Shown: positions 47,154 to 58,691 of the stretch, piece by piece
Numbering within the stretch: position 1 is the first letter of the stretch
How the letters are laid out: every line of letters starts with the position of its first letter
Origin: Gymnothorax reevesii
Lineage: Eukaryota; Chordata; Actinopteri; Anguilliformes; Muraenidae
Direction: 5' to 3'
Assembly (NCBI GenBank): GCA_029721435.1
Contig: CM056573.1
Coordinates: 120,179,947 to 120,243,946 of the forward strand
Length of the DNA stretch: 64,000 bases
The notes under the pieces: generated by a model
The model's database searches: none
The model's input: only the letters and a program-made list of their open reading frames with translations
What the model was told of the DNA's origin: nothing
Program-made: the position numbers and the translations under genes

Positions 47154-48146
47154 TAGGAGTGTCAACATCTGCACGTGTAATCGGTTACACGGATAACAAA
47201 TCCTAACCGTTTAGAAAAATCAATAACCGTGTACACGTCATTTTTTCCTCCTCTTCCTCCTCCTCGTTCATTTCTCACCAATACATATAGTCGCCTATTT
47301 TTAGGGGTGATAATGTTGCCCGAAAGCTTCAGATAATAACATTAACTAACTATACACTTAAATGTTCCCACTCGCGCATACAGATGCATGGGGCGCAATG
47401 TTGCCTTGATATATATAAAAAAAAAAAAAAACCCACAGCCACAGCCAGTGTCACGTCACTTCAAGAATAGGCTGCAGAGGACTTGAGAGGAGCGCGGCGC
47501 TCATCTTCTCCATGTGCAAATGTCGTGCAGCTGATAACAAAAACTGTTAATGGCTTGTTATTTTAGCCTATATTGTTGCGTGTTGTTGTACGTTATATTG
47601 CTGGTTGGTGTTCTGTCGGCTTTTCGTGACCTGATCGCACATCCTCGTGTCTAAAGAAGAAGAAAACACATTTTTTTCGCCAATTTTAGTGAATAATTGT
47701 GAGAGCCCCCCTCTACTTTTTTAACTTTGTGGATATAAAGGTGAAGTTTTTTCCTCTCACTTCAGCTTACTTTCGCTTCTTTTTGTGTTGCTTTCTCTCA
47801 CCAATTCCAGATTACTTAAACTATGAGACGTATATTAAAATTCAGACGCAGCTCCCGGTGTGAGAGAGGGATGCAGTTTGCACTTTAAGTTTAAAAAAAA
47901 GGACAAAAGTGAGCAATAGTTAAAACAATGATTAAAAAAGGTTAACCCATTTTCAGCTTTCACTTCTACGTTTTCTTATCTGTCAAAATGATAGAGGATT
48001 TTATTTTCAACTCAGTTTGTTTTCTGTGGTTATATAGCGCAACTGCGATAGAAAAAGCTCTTAAATCTCCAACATGTAACCGGGTACACGTCGGTTAGAA
48101 GTCCCGTGTAAACGTGTAGAAAAAATTGTAAACGTTGACACCCCTA
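47154..48146. mobile_element. hAT-like non-autonomous element, about 990 bp
   Basis: The ends TAGGAGTGTCAAC and GTTGACACCCCTA are inverted repeats of the form (C/T)AGGGGTGTCAA seen in hAT-type elements. Subterminal GTAATCGGTTACACGG on the left and GTAACCGGGTACACGTCGG plus GTGTAAACGTGTAG on the right are related repeats. The element cuts the 146-bp array. The target duplication is unclear. No transposase frame was seen. Confidence 0.6.
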
Positions 48147-48249
48147 GTCCCCTAGTAACTGGTCTAGGGTGTATGCTTCGCTTACAGTAACATTACATTG
48201 TACTGCTTAACAGCTCTCCAAAGTTAAATCGCCCCCAAATACGCAAATA

Positions 48250-48908
48250 TACTGAGAGGCATTAAAAATGCAAAGTGGTTTTTATCGTCTAATTTGAAAA
48301 CTGATAGTTTTTCCTTTTGCTGATTGACATGGTGACTGTCAGGTATGGTAAGCATCGAAAAATGTTAAGTGTCTGGGTTCGAATCCTTTGTTGGCTTAAC
48401 ACCTCACTATGATTATCTAAATGCAGCACTGTTCCCTGGATCATGGTAGTGAATCACATTGGGAGAAATCATTTTGCACTTGAAAAGTTGAAGATCAGAG
48501 CTAATAAAAACACACATAAACAAAGTCACATCATTCCCACTTCAAATGCCACAAACAAATGAATCTCAGAGGAATCAAACATTTTGAATGTTGAATGATG
48601 GTCTGTCTCAAAGATTCTGGACGCATTAATGTCCATTAAATGACTATATCCAGACTGCAGGGATGACGCAGAATGACCAGATGTGTCAGCTGTCGTCCCC
48701 GACAAAGTGCGTCATCTGTGACGCCACAAAAACACATTCCATAGAACGTCTTCTGCTGAATTGACTGCCAGTGTAACGATAACAGTGAGGGCAAGTCTCA
48801 CCACCAGAAGCACAGTTTCCCGAGTTCGTGTTTTGCAACTACGAAAGGAACCTTTTACCACTGCTTAAAACAGTAAATTTTATTATGCGTTTTTAATGCC
48901 TCTCAGTA
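48250..48908. mobile_element. TA-flanked foldback element, about 659 bp
   Basis: TACTGAGAGGCATTAAAAAT at 48250 is matched by its complement ending at 48908 (23 bp, one mismatch), with TA at both outer ends. The interior has no recognised gene. It is probably a mariner-type MITE. Confidence 0.6.
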
Positions 48909-51900
48909 CATGTGCACCCTGCTAACTTGCATTGTGTTGGCAGGTGGCTCACTGCCAGTAAAATGGTGCAACTCTACTAATGTGTGCGCTGTGCTAAAAT
49001 AAGCATTGCCTTGGCAGTTGGCAAGCTACAGGTAAAAAACCTGCGACAATTTTAACATTCGCCTCGTGCCAACATTACTAGGGATTTCACTGGCAGCGAA
49101 GCCACTGCAAATACTTTCAAGCAGCTGTCACGATGACTTTCTTCCTTTGCCCTAAGAGTGAATGCTTCTAGTGAGCTCTCAAGTTCATAACCTCTCCCTC
49201 TGTCGGCCATATCTGAGGGGATTTCTGCTACCCCAGCCGGGCTGAAAGAACGCCCCATTGTGCGTTTTTATCCTGAGAGAACCCTTCTTTTCTGAAAATA
49301 GCCACGGAGCCAAGTCATTCATCGCTGAGCTATAATTGTTATGCTTGCCTCAGAACGATCAATTAGTGACTTGAATCCAAGCCAAGCGGGGAAATTTCAC
49401 AAGCATTTTCCTGCCACAGCATAACCTGTTATTACGGTGGAAATTTAATTACGTTTATGATGAATATAAACCGTTTGTTTCCCACCCACATATTAATTTA
49501 CTCAGTTACATAATGATAATGCTGAATATGTGCTGTCGTATATCATATCAGGTCATTCCAAGATTGAGGTGCTGATAAAAATTTGCCTTTTCTGACATGG
49601 TTCTGTTATTAAAGCTGACCCCAAATGTGGAACAACTGCTTTTGAGAACTTAAGCTAGCATAAATATCTTCTCAAAACCAGTGATCAAACTTTTTTTTTT
49701 TTTTAATTCAGAAGTTGGACAATGCCCATTACTTAGCCCATTATTTTTTTTTTTTACTTTTTTTAATGAAATGAGTTTTAACAGATGCCTAAGACTGGAT
49801 ATAAAACAGACAATATAAACAAGAGGTACTGCCCAACATCTGTTGTATTGCCCACAGCTGTTGACTGAAAAGTGTCGGCTGCTGGTGCTTAATGACGAAG
49901 CAACATAGTATTTTTTTTTATTTTTTAAGAGAATGAAAGTCAATGTTGAAAAAGAGAACAGTCAAGATGCACAAACTTGATTTTAGTCATGGAGTGCTGA
50001 GTTCTCAGATCAATGTTCGGAGAAATCTGCATGTTTAGTACATCAGTAATATAGCCTGAGAACACAGTAGTTTTGGCGTGTTTACAAAGAAATAAAGTTA
50101 AGCAAAATGCTGCCAAAAATACTGAAATTAAAAGTGTCTAAATACTGTTACTTATCCAGTGTCAAGCAGCAAACTCTTGGAACCGAAATCACATTGATAT
50201 CTTGTTTGACAGCTCTTTGCCATTAAAATGGCATGACTTCACTGCGGCAGACCTTCTGTGTTTTCGGCAAAAATTGTCCGGATTGGTAGTTTCAAGAATA
50301 TTGGAGGACCTGCCACATCTCACAGGCCTCGCTGAGATCTGGGCACTGCGGAGGCCATAACATCTGTTACTTTCTTCGACGAACATCTCTCAGTAACATT
50401 TAACGTTTTAGGTGGGAAATTTATGTCTGGAAATCTCAAATGTGTTCTGGCACTACAGTAACGCAGGAAGCCAAGAAATGAACATCTAAGATCGACCAAA
50501 GTTATATAAAAAAAAAAAATCTCTGAAGCTTAAGACTTTTGCACAATGATGTGTTTTTTAAGAACCCCAATGCTTAAAATTCCTGAAGTGCCCCTTTGAG
50601 GAGCAGCAGAAGGGAGCTTTTGGCACCGTTTACGGGTCACTGCTTTTACTAGCAGGGTAATGCCTCCCAATAGTCAGCTTTTGGCTGCTTGATAGAGATC
50701 AACACTCACGGTGTTATCGCTCACTGGGGATAACCCTCCCCCTACTCCTGCAGAAACCGCGGGCGAGCGTCCACCTGGATCAGAAGCGATTGTGCCGTAC
50801 CGCAGCTGCTGTATCAAGTCATACCATTTACGGTTACGCTCTATTCGCGAAAAATATTCTGAATCCTTGAGGTCTGCATACAGTAGCAGGCTGATTTTAC
50901 CCATTTTGTTCCTGTTTGCCTACATTTCCTGATTTGTTCTCTCCCATGTAGAGCGCAAGACTTTCTTTGAGATCCAGTGGGGCCCTTGGTTCAACTGGGT
51001 CATTGAACCCTTGTGCTCTGTTGACACCAGCTTTAATGGGGTCCATTAACATACATTAATTTCAGCACTTTTGACTCATGATTGCTGGATAGAAACCATG
51101 TATACAAGTTGTTCTCATTAAGATAGGAACATTTGTGAAGAATGGAGTCAGTGAATCAATGGTTAGCATGTTTTTGAACTGTTAAAGAGGCTCTGGGGTC
51201 AGTGAGGGTCCGAAGAGGACGTATGGGTGAACAATTGTGAAACTGATGAAACAAGAACTTAGTGCGTAATAAGAGTGTGGGCCAGTGGGGGTGCTGTTGG
51301 CTTCGCTCCCCCACAATAGACTTACGGGGTGAAGAACAGTGTATGCTCTGGGTGAGGGGGGGTGGGGGAGGGTTGAAAGACCCAGGCTCGTTTGGCCTTT
51401 TCCGCTACAGTGTTCCCTCACCTCGCCTTTAATGAGCCGTTCTCACAAGCCGATGGCTGCTAATTACGCCCTTGTTTACCGGTTAATTTGAAACAGTTTG
51501 AGACGCAGCATAGCGCGAGCTAAAGCGCTAGCCCTGGGCTCTTCCCCCCTACTAAAAGCCCCTTACGCCCAGCAGGCTTTCGCAATTTTGTACAAAAGCT
51601 TCACTTCCCCAAGCCCATAAAACACAGCAGTCTCCTCTGCTCCCACCCCCTGTATTTATTTATTTATTTAGAGCAAAAAAGATGATAATGTCCCAATAAA
51701 ACAGCAGGGTTGGCGAGTATAATTTGCAGCCCTTCTCTTTCGATACAAAGATTTCACGCGGCACTACTCCTCCTTTCCGGCCTGGTTTGATTTGAAGCAG
51801 AATAATTACGGCGCCCTTGGGTTGGCGGGTTTTTTTCCGTGTCATTGCTGATGTGATTGCTTTTGGAGTTCTGGTAATGGCTTCCGACCAGTAGCCCTCT

Positions 51901-53463
51901 CCAGTTGCCCCTCTCATTTGGCTTATATGGGATGGGCGGTTGTCCAGGGCCAGACGGTATCTCGTTGTTTTCGGTTTAGTGGTTGAGGCCGGTTTAGTTC
52001 TGTAGGGCACTACAGGACATTCACATTTTGAGCTCCGGCTTTTTCCGTTCAGTATCACCTTCAGAAATTGCACGAGTTTGTTTGATCTGCTTTGTGTGTG
52101 CAGAGATAAACAGTCGTATGAAAAGGGTCCCGCTGCAATGATTCATGCAACATAAACATCACATTTATATAAACCAGCATGCTATCCGCCTGTGAACTCG
52201 CAATGGTCCCAACTCCTGGGGTGAGTTTCATAGACGGGATCAAAAAAGCATTTTTAAAATGAAAGAAAACGGCCTCTTTCAGTTACTGTGATTGGAGCTG
52301 GCATTAGCTAATTATCCATTGTGGCTGCTTTGGGGGTTTGACTCCACCACGCTGAGCTTTGCCTCTACAAAAGTAGCCAGTGCTTATTAAATTGTGCTAA
52401 ACAGCTATTTTAACCTTCTCCCATGATTTCTGGCTGAACATGCACCCTGTGTGACAGTTCTGCTCCCGTTCTCTTTTCTCGAGTGAAGCAGTTGGGCTGT
52501 GTGCGTTAGTTGAGAGTTTGATGTGTTTATTAATCTGCAATAAATGACATTATTTTAGGTTTTATGTGTTTATAAATGTATAATAAACCTATGACTCTCT
52601 GTTGGAATGAAAGTAATCTCTCAGAGAGGAGAAGATATGAATAATGCCTGGGGAGGACTAATTCTTATCACACGGGGAAGGTAGTCTTTTAGCACAGTAA
52701 TTTGTACACCGAAGGTACATATTAGTACCATAATGGAATATTTTTGTACTTTCAGAATTTTTTTTTTTTTTTAACGTACTCCTTAAAATACAAAGATGTG
52801 TACCTCCTTCCTGCATTCCCTTCGGAGAGTGTTTGTGTATACATCAGGAGAGGATTTAACTGCCGGAACATTTGCCTCAATGCAGCACAACTTTTTAGCT
52901 GTTATTGGAATTTATTTTTGCTTTGTAGCTATTGTTTCTGAGTTGTAATTACTCTTAAGATGTTTTCTTAGCCGTTCATTTTATTACTCTGCTACTGTTG
53001 ATTTGACATGTACACATGATCACATGATTGAGTTGACCAATGCTTTAACAGAATTATACTGCCACAATTTATTTTATCTAGCAATGACTGTTGTTTTTTA
53101 TGCACTTATTGTAAAGTAATGTCGCCACCATTTATTTAAAGGAATAATCAAGCATATCAACAGGAACTGGGTTTTAGCGATCAGTGGGCACAGTTTGCTT
53201 GAACGTTCTGTACAGACCATCATGAAGGCTATGAGCTGGGTAATGATCTCTCCTGTGCTGTATTTACTGCACATCTGTCACTATCTGTCCCCCCCCCCAC
53301 CTACCCACCACCACCCTGGCTACAAGTTAGTCCCACAACATACAGAACATATAGATCAATTCAATAGCATCCCCTCCCCTTTAGACATACAGCTAATTTT
53401 GTCTCAACAGCAGGACACTTGTTGGTTTCTGTTGAACGTGTGTGCGCGTTTGTCTGTGTGTAT

Positions 53464-53504
53464 GCGTGTGTGTGTGTGTGTGTGTGTGTGGGGGGGGTGG
53501 GGGC
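53464..53504. repeat. (GT)n followed by a G-rich tract
   Basis: About 13 GT dinucleotides run into a GGGGGGGTGGGGG stretch. Confidence 0.9.
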
Positions 53505-53872
53505 TGTGCAGCGAGAGGCCAGCCCATACCAACCATATGTCCCTGCTGTGGGCTGGGGCCGAATGGATAGCAATCTGCCTAGGATTTCTGCACATCAATA
53601 ATCAGTGAATAGCGGAGCGCTCCCCGGTCGAAGGGTTAAGTGCAGGCTTTGAGGCGGGGCGCCCCTTAGGGGAGAGCCCAGTGAGGACCCCAGTCTGACA
53701 CTGTGGCACGGCCTGCTGTGGAGCTCTCTGTTCAGTTTGTCTTTCAAAGAGCACCAGCTCTCACCCTGTGCCAGTTATAATGGGTATCAAAATTACAAAT
53801 ACATTACTGTCACTAATGTCAAAAACACAATACTTGTATAAATGCAGTGCTTTTTAACTTGCATCATATGTA

Positions 53873-54083
53873 TACTGAGCAACAAAAGAAACGCAAGTTA
53901 GCTAGTTAGTTAATGTACTCTTGTGGTTACTCAGTCAAAGTGACCGCAAAATAAATAAAAGTTTGATGAAACGAGAGTAAATTTGCACCGGCTAGTAATA
54001 AGTTTGCTTTTCTAAAATAATTACGTGCAAACTTATTTTCCAGTCTGCCTTTAATTAACTTGCGTTTCTTTTGTTGTTCAGTT
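53873..54083. mobile_element. Small TA-flanked MITE, about 211 bp, Tc1/mariner type
   Basis: ACTGAGCAACAAAAGAAACG at the left matches the complement of CGTTTCTTTTGTTGTTCAGT at the right with one mismatch, and the repeat extends through GCAAGTTA / TAACTTGC. TA lies at both ends. There is no coding capacity. Confidence 0.85.
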
Positions 54084-54531
54084 TATCTTTTCTCCTGTTT
54101 ATACTCTGACTCATATTTTTTTACTCTCTCAGAAGTCACCCATCAACGAACGATACAAGTTAAAATATAGTTTTTCTTGAAATGAACATTTCATCTTATG
54201 TAAAATAGTACTGGATGTAGAAGTGCTTGCTTGAGCTGATTATAAAATGTCTCACTGTAGCGTACGTTAGACTGCTCAGATATGTCTGCTGAACCAATGC
54301 TTTTGGGAAGGTGTGATGATCTCCGTTTTACACAAGTGCTTATTATTTCATTTTAGTGTGTTTTATGTTTGTTACCATCTACATTATGCCAAAAGGAGAA
54401 TTTCTGTAACACTAGTAGTTTGAACATCAAACTATGTTTATTAATGAGTTTCTGTAATTTGAGTCTATATTGTTCATTCTTGTGGTGATGATTGTGTATT
54501 GTCTTTTTTTTTTTTTTTTTTTTTCTCGTAG

Positions 54532-54650
54532 GGCTGGCACAGTGTTTATCGGACACTCCTGAACAGAGGGGCCCAGCTGTGGCGCTGGTTCCAGTTCTTG
54601 ATCTTCCAGACTCACAGATCCTTCATCTCTCTTGCTGGTTCAGTGTGTAA
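54532..54650 (+). CDS. dph6: dph6 terminal coding exon with stop codon
   Basis: The first two bases complete a Gly codon from the preceding exon. The frame then reads LAQCLSDTPEQRGPAVALVP and VLDLPDSQILHLSCWFSV, ending at TAA 54648-54650. The ending LPDxxILHLSCW is typical of the second RidA-like module of long DPH6 proteins. The acceptor is CTCGTAG, preceded by an unusually long pure T tract. Stop, phase and conserved ending together fix the 3' end of the coding sequence. Confidence 0.93.
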
Positions 54651-54966
54651 AAAATGGAAAACTCTCCTGCATGGGCCTCGCATGCATACAGCTGTGTGTG
54701 TACAGATAGATTTGTGATCTGTGCCCTCACCTCCCTCACAGAGATCTGAGCAGTGTTCCAGAATGTTCTGGAGTAGGATTAGACTCTTAGAAGTACAGGA
54801 ACACCGGAGGTACATTTTTATTCTTGAAAGAACACATTTCAGAAATGCACCGATTGGTACTGTAATGTTCTTGACGTTCCCTAAGTGTTCTAACTTAGCC
54901 CTAACTCAAGTCTTACTTTGTAAATGACATTAAAAATATACAGTGAAATGTTAACATGGCTGGAGG
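54651..54966 (+). other. dph6: Probable dph6 3' untranslated region
   Basis: This is the sequence after the stop codon. No AATAAA is found close by. A variant ATTAAA signal at 54929-54934 with GT-rich sequence after it is the nearest candidate for polyadenylation. The true end cannot be decided from sequence alone. Confidence 0.4.
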
Positions 54967-55319
54967 TAGGGCTAGGCAATATGGACAAAATCAAATATTG
55001 CTGCATTTGGACTGAGTACCTCAGTATCAATATTGTGGCTATATTGTAAGGATAAATATCAGTGCTTTCACAAAATACAAGGACATTGTGTGAAGGACAT
55101 TGGGTCAACTGTAGTGTGGATATGATAGCCAAGCAGGTGCTAGAACAGCTAGAACAGTCTATTAAGTTCAGGCAACCGCATCCCTTTATTGTACTGCAGC
55201 CTTTAAGACCAGGAAAGACAACACTTCTTTCATATGATATTACAATATCCTAAATCCCAAAGTTGTGACATCTTGTATCACAACATCAATGTAATGTAGA
55301 CCTATATTGTCCTACCCTG
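54967..55319. mobile_element. hAT-type MITE, 353 bp, just downstream of dph6
   Basis: The left end TAGGGCTAGGCAATATGG and the right end CCTATATTGTCCTACCCTG are imperfect inverted repeats. The flanks GCTGGAGG (54959-54966) and GCTGGAGA (55320-55327) match at 7 of 8 bases, fitting the 8-bp hAT target duplication. The interior is AT-rich with no gene. Confidence 0.75.
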
Positions 55320-56400
55320 GCTGGAGACACAATTGTACAGATCTCTTGGGCACAATCCAGTGGTACTTTCTGAGAGAGTACGCGCGCATGTGCCAGGCCA
55401 CAAGTGTGGCCAGGTGTGTATACGTCAGCAGGAGCTGGCGTGTAGCGAAGGTGGGGCTCAGTTCAGGTTAACTTACACCAACAGTACCTGCCGTCTGCCT
55501 GTTTTACATCCAGGGATACAGTTATCATACAGTCATACAGCCTGACGGTTTATCCCTAATGACTTGCATTTGATACAACTTGAATCACTGTTCCTCTGGA
55601 AACCAGACAAACACCTTAGCCAAGAGGCTAAATGCTGCCCCTGTAACACAATGCCAAATCTCTTCATCTATCCCTGGAAGAACACCTTAATATAGACCTC
55701 CCTCCCCACTGTACTGTCTAAAGTATGTGTGCTTGCAAACAAAAAAACCTATGGATTTCTTTGCTCTCTGTGCTCTTAATTTTTTTTTTTGGGGAGGGGG
55801 GGTGGATTAAGGGTGGCTTGTTTGTTTCACGATCATGCCTCTCCGGGCAGAGAGGGGTTATTATTGTGTAATGGGCAGTCAGAAGCAGGTACCTGAAAAG
55901 ATTAAGCCTCTTCATGTTCCGTATCGATTCAGATGGCGTCTGGTTAATAGGAGAGGCCTGTTCAACCCAGTGCTGCAGGGCAGGTCTCCTCACCATTCAC
56001 TATTTCACTGGGAACATTTCTTTTCTCCGAGATCATGAACCGTATTGATGAGCTCAATTGGAATGCGTCATTACTTCACTCATTCTGCCTATTGTGCTCC
56101 AGACGCGGCCGACATCTTAGCAGCGCTATCGATCTGTACCCAGTCAGCGTTGCGAAGGGGTTTGTGTTTCTGTAAAAAAGAAATAAATAAATAAATAAAA
56201 GAGGCAATAACAGTCTTTTTGAGAGTTTATTGAGAAATGCCAAAAACAAGCGGGCAGATTGCCTGAGAAAAGCGGCAGCCGCGTAAATGGGACGGACGTG
56301 TTTGTGGGTCTTCTTCTGCCTCTGAGACACGGGCGAGCGCTTGACTGTTTTTAACCCATTTGTTAACTCCCTCTACAGGGGAAGAGCTAGCTAAGAAACA
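55320..56400. other. Intergenic stretch
   Basis: I recognise no gene in this stretch. It contains an (AAAT)n run at about 56181-56200 and a T run with G-rich tract at 55779-55803. Confidence 0.6.
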
Positions 56401-56610
56401 GGAAGTGGAGATCTAGTGTTCTTTGAGGGGAAAGGTTAAAGAAGACACAGGAAGCGGAAGACCAGTGTCCTCTTAAGTGGAAGGCTTAGGGTAGAACACA
56501 GGAAGTGGGAGTCCAGTTTCCGTTGAGGGGAAGTGTTAGGGTGGAACTCAGGAAGTAGAAGTCCAGTGTCCGCTGAGGGGATGGGTAAGGGTAGAACATA
56601 GGAAGTTGGG
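56401..56610. repeat. 50-bp minisatellite, first block (about 4 units)
   Basis: The unit is of the form GGAAGTGGAAGTCCAGTGTC followed by CTTTGAGGGGAAGGGTTAGG and GTAGAACACA. Units start at 56401, 56450, 56501, 56551 and 56601, a period of 50 bp with one-base slips. The period is not a multiple of three, so long frames in it are accidental. Confidence 0.9.
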
Positions 56611-58690
56611 CTGTGTTCGAATCGTCTATTTTGCAGAGAAAAGTTCCTAACTCTCAGAAAACCCAGAAGTATTTACATGGCAGCCATGATAAATGCATTT
56701 GAATTCTTGAAATATTAAGGAAAGGTGCCTCAATGACCATATTCGACTGGTGCTTTCACAAAGTAATTGTTTTCCGGAAATGTTTCTAAATGATTCAACT
56801 GGTATCGAAAGTGCTGAAATGGGATTACATCATTCACCAGCGAGAGGCCTACGGTAAGTATGTTAAAGAGCTGCAAACGTTATGGAAGCATGTGAATGGC
56901 AAACTGCTATTTGATGGTATCGTGTGAAGTATAGGACTAGTTCTTGTTTACTAACATTGACATCATATTCAGACATGCGCATTAGCGTGGTTGGCAAGAA
57001 CAAGTGTAAATCAATACAACAAAATGGGGAAGTGTGGCATCCTGCAGTTGTGGAACCAATTCAGCGGTCTCTGAATATGTACAAAACCTTGACAGTACCC
57101 CGAAGACAAGATATTTCTTTAATCTTAAGTACAACAAAGGTTTATGTAAGGCCTCCGGATCTTAACGAGCCGAAAGGTTAGAGGAACGACCCCTCTTTGG
57201 GTCTAGGTTGACTGGATCATCACATGATATTCCTTCATCCAACATAAATTCTACATTTGTTGATCATCGTTGAGCAGTTGAAGTAATTCACAGTGGTATG
57301 TTTCCAGGAGCGATTTTAAAAGGGGGCACCAATGTATTTTGGTGGGTTTTATTCATGATAAGCGGGTTTAGAATTTATCATTAATATTCAATACCGCGAA
57401 TGCATATACTATCCAGCTGGTGTGTCATCAGTAACAAGGCTGCCGCTGTTACAGCTGCAGTAGACATCAAACTCTAAATTTCTTGACTGGATGTACGCTA
57501 GTCGTTTTTACACACTCGAATGTTTCTCTGGGTACCCAAAAATCAAGATTTCCGAAAGTAATGATCTCAGTCCATACTGATGACGGTTGAACACGGAATT
57601 CTTTTCAATACTAATATCCGAACTGGCACTTACTCGCTACTGCAAAGCATTAAGGAACCAATCAAATTACCCAACACAAAAAGGAAGATCATTCGCTTGT
57701 CATGACCTAATAATAAAATGCAAAACTTAGCAAAATGTCATGTTAGAAATGATGGAAAATAACTTGCCACTTACCTGACAGAAAGTGAATAGTACAAATA
57801 TGCGAGCTGGTCGATGGCACCCAGTTCTTTCGTCGAATTGAATAGATCCAAGCAGATTTTTTAGGTTCTTGTTCAGGAATAAGAATGAAATGTATTCCTG
57901 AGCCCTTACCAAATCGATTTGTGCAGTCAATTACGCTGCAACTAACTGGCATTATTACAGAAAGTGGAGGACAACTGTACTTCGCCTATTAAATGAATTG
58001 TAATGTTGAGGCTTTATGCCAACCACGCTAGTCAACAAACCGACGTGACCAGGTTCGTGACATCACGAGAACTACTGCTATGGGGAAGAAAATATACTGA
58101 ATTACCTGTATCCTGGTTTGGTAATTGTGCTCCTTCAAAATATCTTCCAAATTGATTGAAATTTTATGATGGGAGATATTGTGTGAGATTTACATTAGGA
58201 ATTACCGCAAACTAGGAAAAGTAAACAAATGACCCCTTTTCTTTGCTTCTTGTTCTTGTTTTATGGCATGATGATATTTTCACTACTTTCTCTTTCTTGG
58301 GAGATTCCTCCATTGTAGGAGCACCACAGTCTACATCTTAAAAACCCATTTGACTGGCAGACTTGCCAACATTAACAATCTCGCTGCACTGAGCATTTTT
58401 TACGTCTCAGCAACTTACAGTCAAATATGGCCAATGCCTCTTAACTTACCACCTTTAGCATGGGCTACACTAAACCATCCTTGACTAAAAGGAAGGTGAT
58501 AGCGCCATCCTGCAATTCCGCGTGGCAGCAGTTTTTAAAGTGACAACCATTTCTGACAACCAGTTTTTAAAGTGAAGCCGTTCTGAATTCCCCTTGATGC
58601 CTTTCCTTTCCCTCATGATGTTTCCACTGAGGTTAAAGAAAAGTAGTTGGGAATTAGACAATAGGGTGTAATTTTTTTTTTTTACTAGTT
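56611..58690. other. Unique segment of about 2 kb that splits the minisatellite, holds a THAP exon
   Basis: The 50-bp repeat stops at about 56607 and resumes at about 58692, so this segment looks inserted. The left side begins CTGTGTTCGAATCGTCTATT; the right side near 58650 reads GAATTAGACAATAGGGTGTA. On reverse complement this gives a loosely similar GTCTAATTC, but terminal repeats are not convincing. Short inverted copies of TAGCGTGGTTGGCA lie near 56982 and 58018. Apart from the THAP exon I recognise no protein. Confidence 0.5.
57775..57952 (-). CDS. THAP zinc-finger first exon (transposon-derived or THAP-family gene fragment)
   Basis: On the minus strand ATG at 57950-57952 opens a THAP-type C2CH finger, a sequence-specific DNA-binding domain found in THAP proteins and in P-element- and Kolobok-like transposases. 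Cys5 and Cys10 (SCSVIDCTNRFG), a proline in FILIPEQEP, Trp35, IRRKNW at 39-44 and Cys53/His56 in ICTIHF give the full CX4C...CX2H set plus the usual tryptophan and proline. After FLSG the sequence TCAG|GTAAGT is a perfect splice donor (exon end 57775), at the place where THAP first exons often end. No following exon or transposase core was recognised on the minus strand down to 56611. It may be a relic or the start of an unfinished gene model. Confidence 0.65.
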
Positions 58691-58691
58691 G

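Larger units (their letters stand above)
45994..54531 (+). other. dph6: dph6 last intron (8.5 kb)
   Basis: The donor is CAG|GTGAAT. The acceptor ends at 54531 after a run of 21 T (54504-54524). The intron opens with stacked tandem repeats (46020-47153) interrupted by a hAT-like insertion. It then holds a foldback element (48250-48908), a TG microsatellite followed by G (53464-53504) and a small TA-flanked MITE (53873-54083). The stretches 49070-49620 and 51440-52400 look like unique sequence. I see no other gene. Confidence 0.8.
311..54650 (+). other. dph6: dph6 gene, 3' part: eight coding exons of the long form (AANH tail plus two RidA-like domains)
   Basis: The gene encodes diphthine--ammonia ligase, the cytosolic ATP-dependent enzyme that amidates diphthine to diphthamide on the translocating histidine of elongation factor 2 (family knowledge). 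Eight exons splice with phases 0, 1, 1, 2, 0, 0, 1 into 458 residues after a one-base completion codon. Residues 1-31 are the end of the ATP-pyrophosphatase domain (SADAFAPVGYLKF). Residues 32-77 are an acidic linker. Residues from about 77 to 190 form RidA-like domain 1 (GGYQWLCGISG, LKHIVLVHLYVQSM, PPARVCVEAPLPPG). Residues from about 195 to 458 form RidA-like domain 2, starting at SHWAPANIGPYSQAIK and ending ILHLSCWFSV. The order matches yeast Dph6 and the conserved-domain models for eukaryotic AANH proteins with two YjgF-like modules. The human protein of about 267 residues lacks these modules. The N-terminal catalytic part must lie upstream of base 1. Introns span 116 bp to 19.8 kb. Confidence 0.93.

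Noticed and set aside
54967..55319. Possible extension of dph6 3' UTR exons into this region
   Set aside because: The sequence is a hAT-type MITE with flanking duplications, and no splice or polyadenylation evidence ties it to dph6.
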